A DNA stretch of 64,000 nt from Oceanimonas baumannii (lineage in GTDB: Bacteria > Pseudomonadota > Gammaproteobacteria > Enterobacterales > Aeromonadaceae). A program made the position numbers and the translations under genes. The DNA lies in NCBI RefSeq assembly GCF_002245495.1, contig NZ_NQJF01000001.1:1-64000 (forward strand), in the 5' to 3' direction. Below are positions 31,816 to 41,366 of this stretch, piece after piece (the first letter of the stretch is position 1; every line of letters starts with the position of its first letter). The notes beneath the pieces are model-generated. The model worked only from the letters and a program-made list of their open reading frames with translations. It ran no database searches and had not been told where the DNA came from.

Positions 31816-31969
31816 GTTTCCCCTCCTGTTCGCAAGCTTGGGTTCTTTGCTTTCCCCTTCTTCCAAAGTACTGAATAAACTAAAAACTTAAAAGTAGATT
31901 GGCGTCATTCATTTTATTGTCGCTTTATGCTTGCATGGTGTTGTGCTTTAAACAAACCAAGGAAAAAAT

Positions 31970-32725
31970 ATGTTTGATTTAACGGATCAAGTCGCTCTGG
32001 TTACCGGCGGTGCCAAAGGTATTGGCAAAGGTATTGCGAGGGTGCTGGTTAACGCCGGTGCGACCGTGATCATTGCCGATATCGACGAAACTGCCGGCAA
32101 AGCCTGTGCCGAGGAGCTGGGTGCACATTATTTTTATCTTGATGTCTCCTGCCAGGCAAGCTGCAAACAGCTGGTCTCGGCTGTGGTGCGAGATTTTGAA
32201 CAACTCGATATTCTGTGCTCCAACACCGGTATTTTTCCGCAGTGCAACCTGGCCAGCATGACCGAGCAGCATTGGGATGACATGCACAGCATCAACCTGA
32301 AAGGCACCTTCTTTATGGTACAGGCATCATTGGAGGCCATGCGTATGAGAGGATATGGCCGCATTGTGCTCACCTCTTCCATTACCGGACCCGTTACCGG
32401 CTTTCCGGGCTGGACGCACTATGCCGCCAGCAAGGCCGGTCAGTTGGGGTTTATGCGCAGCGCCGCGCTGGAGTGCGCCCGGGACGGCATAACCATTAAC
32501 GCCGTCATGCCCGGTAATATTCTTACCGAAGGTCTGCAGGCGCAGGGAGAAGAGTATCTGGAGCAGATGAAGGCGGCAATCCCCACTCATACACTGGGAA
32601 CACCAGACGACATTGGTCACGCCGCCTGTTTTCTTGCATCAAAAGAAGCCCGTTACATTACCGGCCAAACCCTGATTGTGGATGGTGGTCAGGTACTGCC
32701 CGAGTCACCGGAAGCGTTGCAATAA
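31970..32725 (+). CDS. Short-chain dehydrogenase/reductase (FabG-like)
   Basis: NAD(P)-dependent oxidoreductase of the classical SDR family. The 251-residue product has the cofactor motif TGGAKGIGKGIA (about 13-24) and a variant of the NNAG motif, CSNTGIF. The catalytic Ser is in LTSSITG and the Tyr-Lys pair in YAASKAGQ. It ends with TGQTLIVDGGQVLPES. An acidic residue after beta2 (ADIDETAG) favours NAD over NADP. The substrate cannot be told. It is convergent with the membrane protein gene that follows. Confidence 0.85.
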   Translation: MFDLTDQVALVTGGAKGIGKGIARVLVNAGATVIIADIDETAGKACAEELGAHYFYLDVSCQASCKQLVSAVVRDFEQLDILCSNTGIFPQCNLASMTEQHWDDMHSINLKGTFFMVQASLEAMRMRGYGRIVLTSSITGPVTGFPGWTHYAASKAGQLGFMRSAALECARDGITINAVMPGNILTEGLQAQGEEYLEQMKAAIPTHTLGTPDDIGHAACFLASKEARYITGQTLIVDGGQVLPESPEALQ

Positions 32726-32726
32726 A

Positions 32727-32752
32727 AAAAGCCCGGTCTGAACCGGGCCTTG
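32727..32752 (-). terminator. Terminator between the SDR gene and the YkvI-type gene
   Basis: AAGGCCCGGT-TCAG-ACCGGGCTTTTTTT on the minus strand is a GC-rich stem with a long U tract. It ends the minus-strand membrane protein gene. The plus-strand reading ends in CCTTG and would be a weaker stop for the SDR gene. Confidence 0.85.
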
Positions 32753-32759
32753 AGTTGGA

Positions 32760-33842
32760 TTATTGCGTGTCGGCCATCGGCTTCAAGGCCTCATTGCCGG
32801 CTCGCTTTAGCCGCAACGGGGCATAAATAAGCGCTCCCACCAGGAACAGGCCGAGATAACCGATAAGCGGGTAGAAAAAAGCCACCAGCTGAGTAAAGCC
32901 GGCGAAGCTGGCCACAAACCCGATCACCAGGGTAATCATGCTGAAACGATTCGCCGCCGAAGTACGCATTTCCATAAAGCGCGCAACAAAGGCATAGAAC
33001 ATGCTGGCACCGGTACTGAAAATCATGCCAAACAATACCAGTGCCATCGCCTTGGCCAGCCAGGGCGAAATGCCGTCAATGATCTTGAGCAGCGGCAGCG
33101 GATAACCGGCAACCACATCAATTTGCGAAAATATGGCCAGGTGGCTGATCATGATCATCACCCCAACCCCAACACCACCCAGCAGACCTCCCCAACGGGC
33201 AATACGGGCATCAGGCTCGGCCCCGCCCATCACCAGCGACATGGCTGCACCTACTGCAATGTTGAAGGAGACATAGTTAACCGCCGATACCAGCCAGTGC
33301 GGCAGGGTAGATTCCACACTCTCGGCAATGGGAGCCAGCTCGGCAAAACTGCGCTCCATAACAAACAGGCTGTAGATGCAGATCAACAGGAGCGCCAGCA
33401 CCAGGAAGGGAGTAATACTGCCGATCAAGCCGACTACCCGATTGACATTGAGCATCAGTGTGGCACCGATCATCAGGGTCATCAGCACACTGCCAATCAT
33501 GGGAGCCAGCTCAAATTGCTGGTGCAGCGTAGAGCCCGCTCCGGCAAGCATCACTACGCCCACCCCAAACAGGGTAAAAATGATCACCCCATCCACAATC
33601 ACACCCAGGTAGCGACCGCTGATCTGATAGACCACGGCTTTATGTGAGCGGGTTTGTGTACGGCTGCCCAACCAGGTAAGCATCATACCAAGGTAGGCAA
33701 ACAAAGCGGTAGCCACCACGGCCGCAGCCGTTCCCAGATGGCCAAAGCTGGTAAAGTACTGAAGCACTTCCTGACCAGAGGCGAAGCCTGCCCCTACTAT
33801 GATGCCAATAAATGCACTGGCGATTTTGATGATATTCCACAT
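32760..33842 (-). CDS. YkvI-family membrane protein (LeuT-fold transporter-like)
   Basis: The 360-residue integral membrane protein has about ten hydrophobic helices and begins with the family-typical IASAFIGIIVGAGFASGQEVLQ. This unwound-helix-like motif places it among LeuT-fold (APC superfamily) permease-like proteins such as B. subtilis YkvI. Substrate unknown. It is monocistronic with its own terminator. Confidence 0.82.
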   Translation of the reverse strand: MWNIIKIASAFIGIIVGAGFASGQEVLQYFTSFGHLGTAAAVVATALFAYLGMMLTWLGSRTQTRSHKAVVYQISGRYLGVIVDGVIIFTLFGVGVVMLAGAGSTLHQQFELAPMIGSVLMTLMIGATLMLNVNRVVGLIGSITPFLVLALLLICIYSLFVMERSFAELAPIAESVESTLPHWLVSAVNYVSFNIAVGAAMSLVMGGAEPDARIARWGGLLGGVGVGVMIMISHLAIFSQIDVVAGYPLPLLKIIDGISPWLAKAMALVLFGMIFSTGASMFYAFVARFMEMRTSAANRFSMITLVIGFVASFAGFTQLVAFFYPLIGYLGLFLVGALIYAPLRLKRAGNEALKPMADTQ

Positions 33843-34153
33843 AAACGTCTGCCAATTCCTTCTTTAGCCAATATACAACAACACTAATGAGCAAAAGAGT
33901 AAAACATGATTTTGCCGAATGACAAAGCAGGCGACCTTAGCAGAAGTCCTTGGCCGTCAGTATTCAACCTTAGTAGGGTGTCAGTCTTCCAGGCTGGCAG
34001 AGTCAGAATGGCATACTGCGGGATAAACCAGCCTCATTGTGGCCGGCAGGTGAAAAGCTGCACCAGATTAGTCGCACTGATGTTACTCTGCAGAGCACTT
34101 CCATCAGGTTATTTGGGTCACGCACCGTCTTCAAATGGAGAACACCATAGCCA
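33843..34153. other. Intergenic region without a supported gene
   Basis: This 311-bp divergent gap lies between the YkvI-type gene and the thioredoxin-like gene. I see no convincing ORF, RNA gene or terminator. A GGAG at 34137-34140 is rather far (13 nt) from the downstream ATG at 34154. Confidence 0.5.
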
Positions 34154-34492
34154 ATGCTGTCTGTAACCGGTCAATCCCAACTCGATATCCTTCTGGCCGG
34201 GCATCCGGCCGTACTGGTGCTCTATGGCGGCCGTCACTGCGGCGTTTGTCAGGCGTTCAAGCCCCGGCTGCAGCAACTGCTGGCCGGACAATTTCCGCAG
34301 GTATTGGCTTGTTATGCTGACTGTCAGGCTGATAGCGCCAGCTTGTGTGCCCAGCAAGGCGTGATGGCCCTGCCGGTGGTCCAGCTCTGGTTTGAAGGTA
34401 AACGCTTTGCCGAATTTTTCAGGGTATTCTCACTGTCAGACATTCAGCAGGCGTTGGAAAGGCCTTATGCTTTCTTGTTTAACAAGCAATAA
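34154..34492 (+). CDS. Thioredoxin-like protein
   Basis: A 112-residue thioredoxin-fold protein with the redox motif CGVC (Cys29, Cys32) in LYGGRHCGVCQAFKP and the cis-proline in MALPVVQLW (Pro74). No signal peptide, so cytosolic. CGVC differs from the CGPC of TrxA, so redox potential and partners may differ. It is convergent with miaE; the two stops are 4 nt apart. Confidence 0.85.
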   Translation: MLSVTGQSQLDILLAGHPAVLVLYGGRHCGVCQAFKPRLQQLLAGQFPQVLACYADCQADSASLCAQQGVMALPVVQLWFEGKRFAEFFRVFSLSDIQQALERPYAFLFNKQ

Positions 34493-34496
34493 CCGC

Positions 34497-35273
34497 TCAG
34501 GCAACAGATGGCACTCCGCTATGAAAACGAAACAAAGGATCGGGAGCCTGGATAAGAGCTGCCTCCTGTTCACCGAAAAAGGCCACGCGCTCATCAATGC
34601 TCTCACCGGCATAGTCCTGTGCCAGCGTCAAATAGTCCTGATAGTGGCGGGCTTCCGAGCGCAGCAAAGAAACATAGAACCGGCTTAACTCTTCATCCAG
34701 ATACGGTGCCAGCTGAGCAAAGCGCTCGCAGGAACGGGCTTCAATATAGGCCCCAATAATCAGCCGGTCTACTATGGCCGCCGGCTCATGAGTCCGCACA
34801 TGAGCCAGCATGCCTTTGGCATAACGGGAGGCCGACAGCGTGTCGTAAGCCACTTTGCGGGCGCTCATGATCTCCAACACCTGCTCAAAATGGTGCAGCT
34901 CTTCCTGTATCAGCCGCACCATTTTGACCAGCAAATCGTTTTTCGACAGTTCGTCAAACACCCGGCGGTTATTTCCCATCAGTGCCTGCTTGCCCAGCAC
35001 TTCTCCTTTTTCCGGTAACGCATCCAGCGATTTGTAAAAGTCCAGATTGGGCAACAACTTGCGTTTCTCTTTGGGCAGGCAGTAACGGCGCACCAGGCTG
35101 TGTGCACTCATCGCCGCTTTCATTTCACAGTTGGCATGATCCACCAGCAGCACGGCCAGCCGCTCGGGTTTTCTGGCCTCCTCCAGCCACTGCGGTGGCG
35201 TTGCGCAGTGCAGAAAATCATCAATGGGGGCCAGTAGCTGGCTGAACTCGGCATTAAGAAGGCTGGCGTTCAC
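34497..35273 (-). CDS. miaE: MiaE, tRNA 2-methylthio-N6-isopentenyl-adenosine-37 hydroxylase
   Basis: Non-heme diiron monooxygenase that hydroxylates ms2i6A37 to ms2io6A37. Iron-binding carboxylates and histidines appear as QEELHHFEQVLE, IEARSCERF and SEARHYQDY in a four-helix bundle. I chose the GTG at 35273 (VNASLLNAEF), preceded by an AGG-type ribosome site, giving 258 residues. The frame is open to a GTG at 35348, whose extra residues look non-coding. E. coli lacks miaE, but Salmonella and many marine relatives have it. Confidence 0.93.
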   Translation of the reverse strand: MNASLLNAEFSQLLAPIDDFLHCATPPQWLEEARKPERLAVLLVDHANCEMKAAMSAHSLVRRYCLPKEKRKLLPNLDFYKSLDALPEKGEVLGKQALMGNNRRVFDELSKNDLLVKMVRLIQEELHHFEQVLEIMSARKVAYDTLSASRYAKGMLAHVRTHEPAAIVDRLIIGAYIEARSCERFAQLAPYLDEELSRFYVSLLRSEARHYQDYLTLAQDYAGESIDERVAFFGEQEAALIQAPDPLFRFHSGVPSVA

Positions 35274-35367
35274 AATATTACCTGTTAGAGCAAAAAACGG
35301 CGGCCCGCAGTGTACCAATTCACTGACTGGAGAGCAGCCCGGACCCACTATTTTCGGAAAAGAACAG

Positions 35368-35389
35368 TAACGTGACCTGTGTCACACTT
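35368..35389 (+). promoter_or_regulatory. CRP-cAMP binding site upstream of rbsD
   Basis: AACGTGA-CCTGTG-TCACACTT matches the CRP consensus TGTGA-N6-TCACA, with one half perfect and the other CGTGA. It lies about 155 bp before the rbsD start. Catabolite control of ribose genes is known in E. coli. Confidence 0.75.
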
Positions 35390-35459
35390 ATTAATTTACA
35401 GCGTATTTTCACCTAACATTACCGCGTTTTTTACCTAAAATTCCGCCATCGAATCGTTT

Positions 35460-35474
35460 GCGTAACCGTTTCGC
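35460..35474. promoter_or_regulatory. Candidate RbsR operator
   Basis: GCGTAACCGTTTCGC is a near-perfect 15-bp palindrome (GCGxAAC-C-GTTxCGC) of the LacI-family type and resembles the RbsR site of E. coli (core AAACGTTT with GCG/CGC arms). It lies about 58 bp before rbsD and after the CRP site, where a repressor would block transcription. Confidence 0.7.
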
Positions 35475-35531
35475 AAAGCAAATTTCAGGTTAAACAGAGC
35501 TTTACGCTTTTTCTACCGACAAGGCACTACC

Positions 35532-35951
35532 GTGAAAAAAAACACTCTGCTGAACAGCCAGCTCTCTGCGCTGGTCGCAAGCCTTGGCCATACCGACGAG
35601 ATCACCCTGGCGGACGCCGGCCTGCCCGTGCCGGCTCATGTTCAACGTATTGATCTGGCCGTCAGTCCGGGCCTTCCCGATCTGGAAGGCACACTGACGG
35701 CCCTGCTGAGCGAGCTGCAGCTTGAAGCCGTGGTGCTGGCAACGGAAATTAAAACCGCCAGCCCGGCGCTGCATCAGCGTCTGCTGGCGCAAATTGCCAC
35801 CGCCGCTCGGGCTCAGGCACGGGATATCTCCGTCAGTTATCTCAGCCATACTGAATTCAAACAGCGCAACGGCCACAGCCGGGCCGTGGTGCGCACCGGT
35901 GAATGCACGCCTTATGCCAATCTTATTTTGTGCGCCGGCGTGCCCTTCTGA
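35532..35951 (+). CDS. rbsD: RbsD, D-ribose pyranase
   Basis: Interconverts beta-pyranose and furanose forms of ribose for RbsK. The 139-residue product starts at GTG and has the family residues [15 protein letters not shown] and C-terminal [19 protein letters not shown]. It is the first gene of rbsDACBKR and ends 8 nt before rbsA. Confidence 0.96.
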   Translation: MKKNTLLNSQLSALVASLGHTDEITLADAGLPVPAHVQRIDLAVSPGLPDLEGTLTALLSELQLEAVVLATEIKTASPALHQRLLAQIATAARAQARDISVSYLSHTEFKQRNGHSRAVVRTGECTPYANLILCAGVPF

Positions 35952-35959
35952 GGAAAAAC

Positions 35960-37462
35960 ATGGATCCGATATTGTCCCTTTCCCGCATCGACAAGGCCTT
36001 CCCTGGCGTTAAGGCGCTGGATCAGGCCGGACTGAATGTGTACCCCGGTCAGGTAATGGCCCTGATGGGTGAGAACGGTGCCGGCAAGTCCACCATGATG
36101 AAGGTGCTGACCGGCATTTATCAGGCCGACGCCGGTACCATTCATTACCGGGGCAAGCCCTGTCGCTTCAAAGGCCCCCGCGAGTCGCAGGAAGCCGGTA
36201 TTGGCATCATTCATCAGGAACTGAACCTGCTGCCGCACCTCACCATTGCCGAAAATATTTTTCTGGGAAGAGAGCCGACCGGCGTCTTTGGCAACATTGA
36301 CTGGCGCAGGCTGTATGCCGATGCACAGCATTTGCTGGACCGACTGCAAATCAGGCACTCCCCCAAAACCCGTGTGGGTGATCTCAGCATCGGCGCTCAG
36401 CAGATGGTGGAAATCGCCAAGGCGCTGTCGTTCAACGCCGATGTCATCATCATGGACGAACCCACGGATGCCCTTACCGACACCGAAAGCCGTGCCCTGT
36501 TCCGGGTCATTGAAGAGCTGCGTCAGAGCGGCTGCGGCATTGTGTATATTTCTCACCGGCTGGCGGAAATTTTTGAGATTTGCGATCGCATCACGGTGCT
36601 GCGTGATGGTAAATGGATTAGCGAAACCGCAGTCTCCGAGATTGATGAAGACACCCTGATCGAAATGATGGTAGGTCGCCGGCTGGACGAACAGTATCCC
36701 CGCCTGGTGCAAAACGCAGGCAAAGAAGTGCTGCGGGTGGAGCGACTCAACGGCCCCGGGGTCACCGATGTCAGCTTTACCCTGCATGAGGGAGAAATTA
36801 TCGGTTTTTCCGGCCTGATGGGCGCAGGCCGGACCGAGCTGGCCCGTATTCTCTACGGTGCGGTATCACGCACCGGTGGTCAAACCTGGCTGACCGGCCA
36901 GCCCTATCAGGCAGAAACGCCTCATCAGGGGCTGGATGCCGGCATTGCCTATATCTCGGAAGATCGCAAGGGGGACGGCCTGGTACTGGGGCTGTCGGTA
37001 CTGGCTAACATGAGCCTGTCGGCCCTGAGCGCATTCAGCAAAGGCCCCCAGTTGCTACACGATGCCGAACGCCACGCCGTGGATGAATTTATTCGCCTGT
37101 TCAATATTAAAACACCAAGCCGGGAGCAGCTGATTGGTCACCTTTCCGGTGGCAATCAGCAAAAAGTAGCCATTGCCAAAGGGCTGATGACCCAGCCCAA
37201 AGTGCTGATCCTTGATGAACCCACCAGAGGAGTGGACGTGGGGGCCAAAAAGGAAATTTATCAGTTGATTAACCGCTTTAAACAACAGGGCATGGCCATT
37301 CTGCTGCTGTCGTCCGACATGCCGGAAGTCATTGGGATCAGCGATCGCATTCTGGTCATGCACGAAGGCCGGATCACCGGTGAATTCAAGGCCGCCACGG
37401 CCACTCAGGAACAACTGCTGGCCGCCGCCGTCGGCCAGGCTCAACAAGAGGAAAAGGCATGA
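35960..37462 (+). CDS. rbsA: RbsA, ribose ABC transporter ATPase
   Basis: Fused double ATP-binding subunit. Starting at [10 protein letters not shown] (35960, after GAGG) gives 500 residues, matching E. coli RbsA (501). Domain 1 has Walker [10 protein letters not shown] and signature [15 protein letters not shown]. Domain 2 has a degenerate Walker A ([10 protein letters not shown]) and signature [15 protein letters not shown], the usual pattern for monosaccharide importers. It overlaps rbsC by 4 nt. Confidence 0.97.
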   Translation: MDPILSLSRIDKAFPGVKALDQAGLNVYPGQVMALMGENGAGKSTMMKVLTGIYQADAGTIHYRGKPCRFKGPRESQEAGIGIIHQELNLLPHLTIAENIFLGREPTGVFGNIDWRRLYADAQHLLDRLQIRHSPKTRVGDLSIGAQQMVEIAKALSFNADVIIMDEPTDALTDTESRALFRVIEELRQSGCGIVYISHRLAEIFEICDRITVLRDGKWISETAVSEIDEDTLIEMMVGRRLDEQYPRLVQNAGKEVLRVERLNGPGVTDVSFTLHEGEIIGFSGLMGAGRTELARILYGAVSRTGGQTWLTGQPYQAETPHQGLDAGIAYISEDRKGDGLVLGLSVLANMSLSALSAFSKGPQLLHDAERHAVDEFIRLFNIKTPSREQLIGHLSGGNQQKVAIAKGLMTQPKVLILDEPTRGVDVGAKKEIYQLINRFKQQGMAILLLSSDMPEVIGISDRILVMHEGRITGEFKAATATQEQLLAAAVGQAQQEEKA

Positions 37463-38424
37463 ACTCCACTCTCAACTCTGGCCGTCACTGGTTCAGCAAG
37501 GAATGGCTGATTAGCCAGAAATCCCTGATTGCCCTGCTCTTGCTGATTGGGGTGGTGTCATTTATCAATCCACACTTTTTCACCGTGGATAACATACTCA
37601 ATATTTTGCGCCAGACCTCGGTAAACGCCATTATTGCCGTAGGCATGACGCTGGTTATCCTGACCGCAGGCATCGATCTAAGCGTAGGCTCGGTACTGGC
37701 CCTGTGCGGTGCCTTTGCCGCCAGCATGGTGGCCATGGAACTGTCCATCTTTATTACCCTGCCGGCGGTGCTGCTGGCAGGCCTGATGCTGGGCAGCATC
37801 AGCGGCCTGATTGTGGCCAAGGGCCGGGTACAGGCGTTTATTGCCACCCTGGTCACCATGACCCTGCTGCGCGGCGTGACCATGGTGTATACCGAGGGCC
37901 GTCCCATTTCCACCGGCTTTACCGATGCAGGTGACATTTTTGCCTGGTTTGGTACCGGCTATGTGTTTGGCATTCCGGTGCCGGTATGGCTGATGGCCAT
38001 GACCTTTCTGGGCGCCTGGTATCTGCTGAATCATACCCGTTTTGGTCGCTATATTTATGCCGTAGGCGGTAATGAGGCCGCAGCCCGGCTGTCGGGCATT
38101 AACGTGGCTCGGGTAAAAATGGGCGTGTATGCCATTTGCGGTATGCTCTCTGCGCTGGCCGCCATTATCGTCACCAGCCGGCTGTCATCGGCTCAGCCTA
38201 CCGCCGGCACCAGCTATGAGCTGGATGCCATTGCCGCCGTGGTGCTGGGTGGCACCAGCCTGGCCGGTGGCCGCGGAGCCATTACCGGTACTCTGATTGG
38301 TGCCTTGATCATTGGTTTTCTTAACAACGCCCTGAACCTGCTCGATGTCTCTTCCTATTACCAGATGATTGCCAAAGCCTCGGTGATCCTGCTGGCAGTA
38401 TTGGTCGACACCAAAAACAAGTAA
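37459..38424 (+). CDS. rbsC: RbsC, ribose ABC transporter permease
   Basis: Inner-membrane permease, 321 residues with about eight to ten hydrophobic helices. It contains [15 protein letters not shown], the NLLLLD-type conserved [18 protein letters not shown] coupling region and a VDTKNK end. E. coli RbsC has the same length (321). Confidence 0.97.
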   Translation: MNSTLNSGRHWFSKEWLISQKSLIALLLLIGVVSFINPHFFTVDNILNILRQTSVNAIIAVGMTLVILTAGIDLSVGSVLALCGAFAASMVAMELSIFITLPAVLLAGLMLGSISGLIVAKGRVQAFIATLVTMTLLRGVTMVYTEGRPISTGFTDAGDIFAWFGTGYVFGIPVPVWLMAMTFLGAWYLLNHTRFGRYIYAVGGNEAAARLSGINVARVKMGVYAICGMLSALAAIIVTSRLSSAQPTAGTSYELDAIAAVVLGGTSLAGGRGAITGTLIGALIIGFLNNALNLLDVSSYYQMIAKASVILLAVLVDTKNK

Positions 38425-38449
38425 CCTACATAAGGAAAGGAGCATTAAC

Positions 38450-39331
38450 ATGAAAAAACTGACTACCCTGCTCTCTGCCGCACTGCTCAGCGCCACCATG
38501 ACCGCCGGTGCCTATGCTCAGGATACCCTGGCACTGGTGATCTCCACGCTGAACAACCCGTTTTTCGTTACCATGAAGGAAGGTGCCGAGAAAAGAGCCG
38601 CCGAGCTGGGCTATAACCTGATCGTGCTGGACTCCCAGAATGATCCGGCCAAAGAGCTGGCCAATGTGGAAGACCTGAACGTGCGCGGAGCGAAAGTATT
38701 GCTCATTAACCCCACCGACTCTGATGCCGTGGCCAACGCCATTCGCCTGGCCAACCGTGCCAAACTGCCGGTACTGACCCTGGATCGGGCCGCCAGCCGC
38801 GGGGATGTGGTGTCTCATATTGCCTCAGACAACGTGGCCGGTGGAGCCATGGCCGGTGACTTTATTGCCGCCCGGGCCGGTGCCGGTGCCAGCGTTATTC
38901 AGCTGGAAGGCATTGCCGGCACCAGTGCCGCCCGGGAGCGCGGCGAGGGCTTTGCCCGGGCCGTCAGCACGCACGGCTTTAACCTGCTGGCCAGCCAGCC
39001 TGCCGATTTTGACCGTACCAAAGGGCTGAACGTCATGGAAAACCTGCTGACCGGTAACCCGGAAGTGCAGGCGGTATTTGCCCAGAATGACGAAATGGCC
39101 CTGGGGGCACTGCGGGCGCTGCAGGCCGCCAATAAAAAAGACGTTCTGGTGGTCGGGTTTGACGGTACTCAGGATGGTATCCAGGCGGTGGAAGGCGGTC
39201 GTCTGGCTGCCACCATTGCCCAGCAGCCCGGCGAGATTGGTGCCATTGCGGTGGAAACCGCCGATAAAGTACTGAAAGGCAGTACCGTGGCCAGTCATAT
39301 TCCGGTACCCCTGCAGGTGATCAGCCAGTAA
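38450..39331 (+). CDS. rbsB: RbsB, ribose-binding periplasmic protein
   Basis: Periplasmic ribose receptor. The 293-residue product has a Sec signal [23 protein letters not shown], then the type I fold beginning [17 protein letters not shown]. Sugar-site residues are in [29 protein letters not shown] and [13 protein letters not shown]. It follows rbsC by 25 bp, with AAGGAAAGGAG upstream as a strong ribosome site. Confidence 0.97.
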   Translation: MKKLTTLLSAALLSATMTAGAYAQDTLALVISTLNNPFFVTMKEGAEKRAAELGYNLIVLDSQNDPAKELANVEDLNVRGAKVLLINPTDSDAVANAIRLANRAKLPVLTLDRAASRGDVVSHIASDNVAGGAMAGDFIAARAGAGASVIQLEGIAGTSAARERGEGFARAVSTHGFNLLASQPADFDRTKGLNVMENLLTGNPEVQAVFAQNDEMALGALRALQAANKKDVLVVGFDGTQDGIQAVEGGRLAATIAQQPGEIGAIAVETADKVLKGSTVASHIPVPLQVISQ

Positions 39332-39346
39332 CATTTTCAGCCTCTT

Positions 39347-39378
39347 ACGCTTCCTGCCACCCAGAGGCAGGAAGCGTT
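39347..39378 (+). promoter_or_regulatory. mRNA hairpin between rbsB and rbsK
   Basis: A perfect 12-bp inverted repeat ACGCTTCCTGCC-ACCCAGA-GGCAGGAAGCGT lies 15 bp after the rbsB stop. The following run is only TTTC, so it is more likely a 3'-end stabiliser or partial terminator that keeps RbsB more abundant than RbsK/RbsR than a full stop. Confidence 0.65.
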
Positions 39379-39403
39379 TCCACTGTATTCAGGAAACCAG
39401 ATC

Positions 39404-40315
39404 ATGAGTTTGACCGTAACCGGCAGTATTAACGTCGACCATGTTATTCGACTGCCCCAGTTTCCCCGTCCGGGGGAAACCCTTACCGGCAGCGATTACC
39501 GCATTGTGCCCGGTGGCAAGGGCGCCAACCAGGCGGTTGCCGCCGTCCGCGCAGGTGCGAAGACCCGCATGGTGGCCTGTGTCGGCGACGATGCCATGGC
39601 CGGGGCCTTGCTCGACGGCTTTGCCAAGGACGGTATCAACATCAGCGCCATCGACACCATTAACGATGTCAACACCGGTGTGGCCCTTATCCAGGTAAAC
39701 GAATCCGGCGAGAACACCATTGCGCTGGCCCCCGGAGCCAACGCTGCCCTGACCCCGGAACAATTGCAGCGGCACATCAGCGCCCTGCATTGTGAACAGC
39801 TGCTGCTGCAGCTGGAAATTCCCCTGCCAACCAACCTGGCTGCCGCCCGGCAGGCAAAAGAGCAAGGAGCTCGCATCATCCTTAACCCGGCGCCCGCCCA
39901 GTCTCTGCCCGATGAGCTGCTGGCACTGGTCGATATGATCACGCCCAACGAAACCGAAGCGGAGCGGCTCACCGGTATCGCGGTTGCAGATAATGCAGGT
40001 GCCGATGCTGCGGCAAACGCACTTCATGCCAGGGGTATTGCCACCGTCATCATCACCCTGGGTGCCCGCGGCGTCTGGCTGAGCGAACATGGCCATGGCC
40101 GGCTTATTCCCGGTTTTACCGTGCAGGCCATCGATACCACCGCCGCCGGCGACACCTTTAACGGCGCACTGGTAGCCGCCCTGCAACAACAGCAGGCACT
40201 GGTGCCGGCAATACGCTTTGCGCAGGCCGCAGCAGCCATTTCCGTTACCCGCATCGGAGCCCAGACCTCCATCCCCTACAAGGCCGACATTGAGGCCATG
40301 CTGGAGCAGTCATAA
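39404..40315 (+). CDS. rbsK: RbsK, ribokinase
   Basis: PfkB-family kinase that phosphorylates ribose. The 303-residue product has the N-terminal signature GKGANQAVAAVRAGA (after GSINVDHVIRLPQFPRPGE) and the C-terminal DTTAAGDTFNGALVAAL with the catalytic Asp. It is followed directly by rbsR (TAAATG). Confidence 0.97.
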   Translation: MSLTVTGSINVDHVIRLPQFPRPGETLTGSDYRIVPGGKGANQAVAAVRAGAKTRMVACVGDDAMAGALLDGFAKDGINISAIDTINDVNTGVALIQVNESGENTIALAPGANAALTPEQLQRHISALHCEQLLLQLEIPLPTNLAAARQAKEQGARIILNPAPAQSLPDELLALVDMITPNETEAERLTGIAVADNAGADAAANALHARGIATVIITLGARGVWLSEHGHGRLIPGFTVQAIDTTAAGDTFNGALVAALQQQQALVPAIRFAQAAAAISVTRIGAQTSIPYKADIEAMLEQS

Positions 40316-41320
40316 ATGGCCACCATCAAGGACGTGGCAAAACGGGCGCAGGTCTCCACCTCCACGGTCAGCCATGTGCTGAATAAAACCCGCTTTGTCA
40401 GCCCCGAAATTACCCGGCGGGTGCAAGAGGCCATCAGCACGCTGAACTATACGCCCTCAGCGCTGGCCCGCAGCCTTAAAGTCAATAATACCCGCACCCT
40501 CGGCATGCTGGTGACCTCCAGTACCAACCCGTTTTTTGCCGAGGTGGTGCAAGGGGTGGAACAACGCTGCTATGAGCTTGGCTACAGTCTGGTGCTGTGC
40601 AATACCTGTGGTGACACCAACAGAATGCAGGCCGCGCTCGATATGCTGCAGCAAAAACGGGTAGACGGCATGATCGTGATGTGCACCCATGCCAACCTGG
40701 ATCAAAGCGCGTTTGCCCACCACACCACCATGCCCATGGTGATGGCAGACTGGGGGCCGGTGGAGCTGAATGCCGACCTGATCAAGGACTCGGGGTACGA
40801 AGGTGGCAGGCTGGCCACCGAACATTTGCTGGCGCTGGGTCACCGGCATATTGGTTGCATTACCGGCCCGGCCGGACAGCAGGCCAGCGACGAGCGCCTG
40901 GCCGGTTTTCGTGCCGCCATGATGGATGCCGGATTAACCGTAACGCCTGACTGGGTTCAGCACGGTGACTTTGAGCTGGAAGGAGGCAAGGCAGCCATGG
41001 CCCGCATCCTGGCCCGGCCCCAACGCCCCACCGCTGTGTTTGCCTGTAATGATCTGATGGCCGCCGGCGCTTTGCGGGCAGTGGCCGATGCCGGGCTGAC
41101 CGTACCGCAGCATATGTCATTAATTGGCTACGACAACATAGAACTGGCCGGTTATCTGGTGCCCCGCCTCAGCAGCATAGAGCAACCCAAGGCGATTCTG
41201 GGTGCACTGGCGGTGGACGCCCTGCTGGAGCGCATTCATCATCCCCATGCAGCCAGGCGGGTATTACCCCTTTCCCCCTCCTTGGTGATAAGGGAAAGCA
41301 GCGCAAGGCTGGCCATTTAA
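40316..41320 (+). CDS. rbsR: RbsR, LacI-family ribose repressor
   Basis: Repressor relieved by ribose. The 334-residue product starts with the LacI-type helix-turn-helix MATIKDVAKRAQVSTSTVSH and has a type I periplasmic-binding-like sensor (GMLVTSSTNPFFAEVVQGVE). It sits at the end of the operon it is likely to control, as in E. coli. Its probable target is the palindrome at 35460-35474. Confidence 0.95.
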   Translation: MATIKDVAKRAQVSTSTVSHVLNKTRFVSPEITRRVQEAISTLNYTPSALARSLKVNNTRTLGMLVTSSTNPFFAEVVQGVEQRCYELGYSLVLCNTCGDTNRMQAALDMLQQKRVDGMIVMCTHANLDQSAFAHHTTMPMVMADWGPVELNADLIKDSGYEGGRLATEHLLALGHRHIGCITGPAGQQASDERLAGFRAAMMDAGLTVTPDWVQHGDFELEGGKAAMARILARPQRPTAVFACNDLMAAGALRAVADAGLTVPQHMSLIGYDNIELAGYLVPRLSSIEQPKAILGALAVDALLERIHHPHAARRVLPLSPSLVIRESSARLAI

Positions 41321-41366
41321 GCGAGCCGGGAGTAGCCTCTGTGTTTTGCTCATTACTCCCGTTGTT

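Noticed and set aside
33906-34166. 86-codon frame in the gap before the thioredoxin-like gene
   Set aside because: No ribosome site or recognisable motif, and it runs into the thioredoxin-like start.
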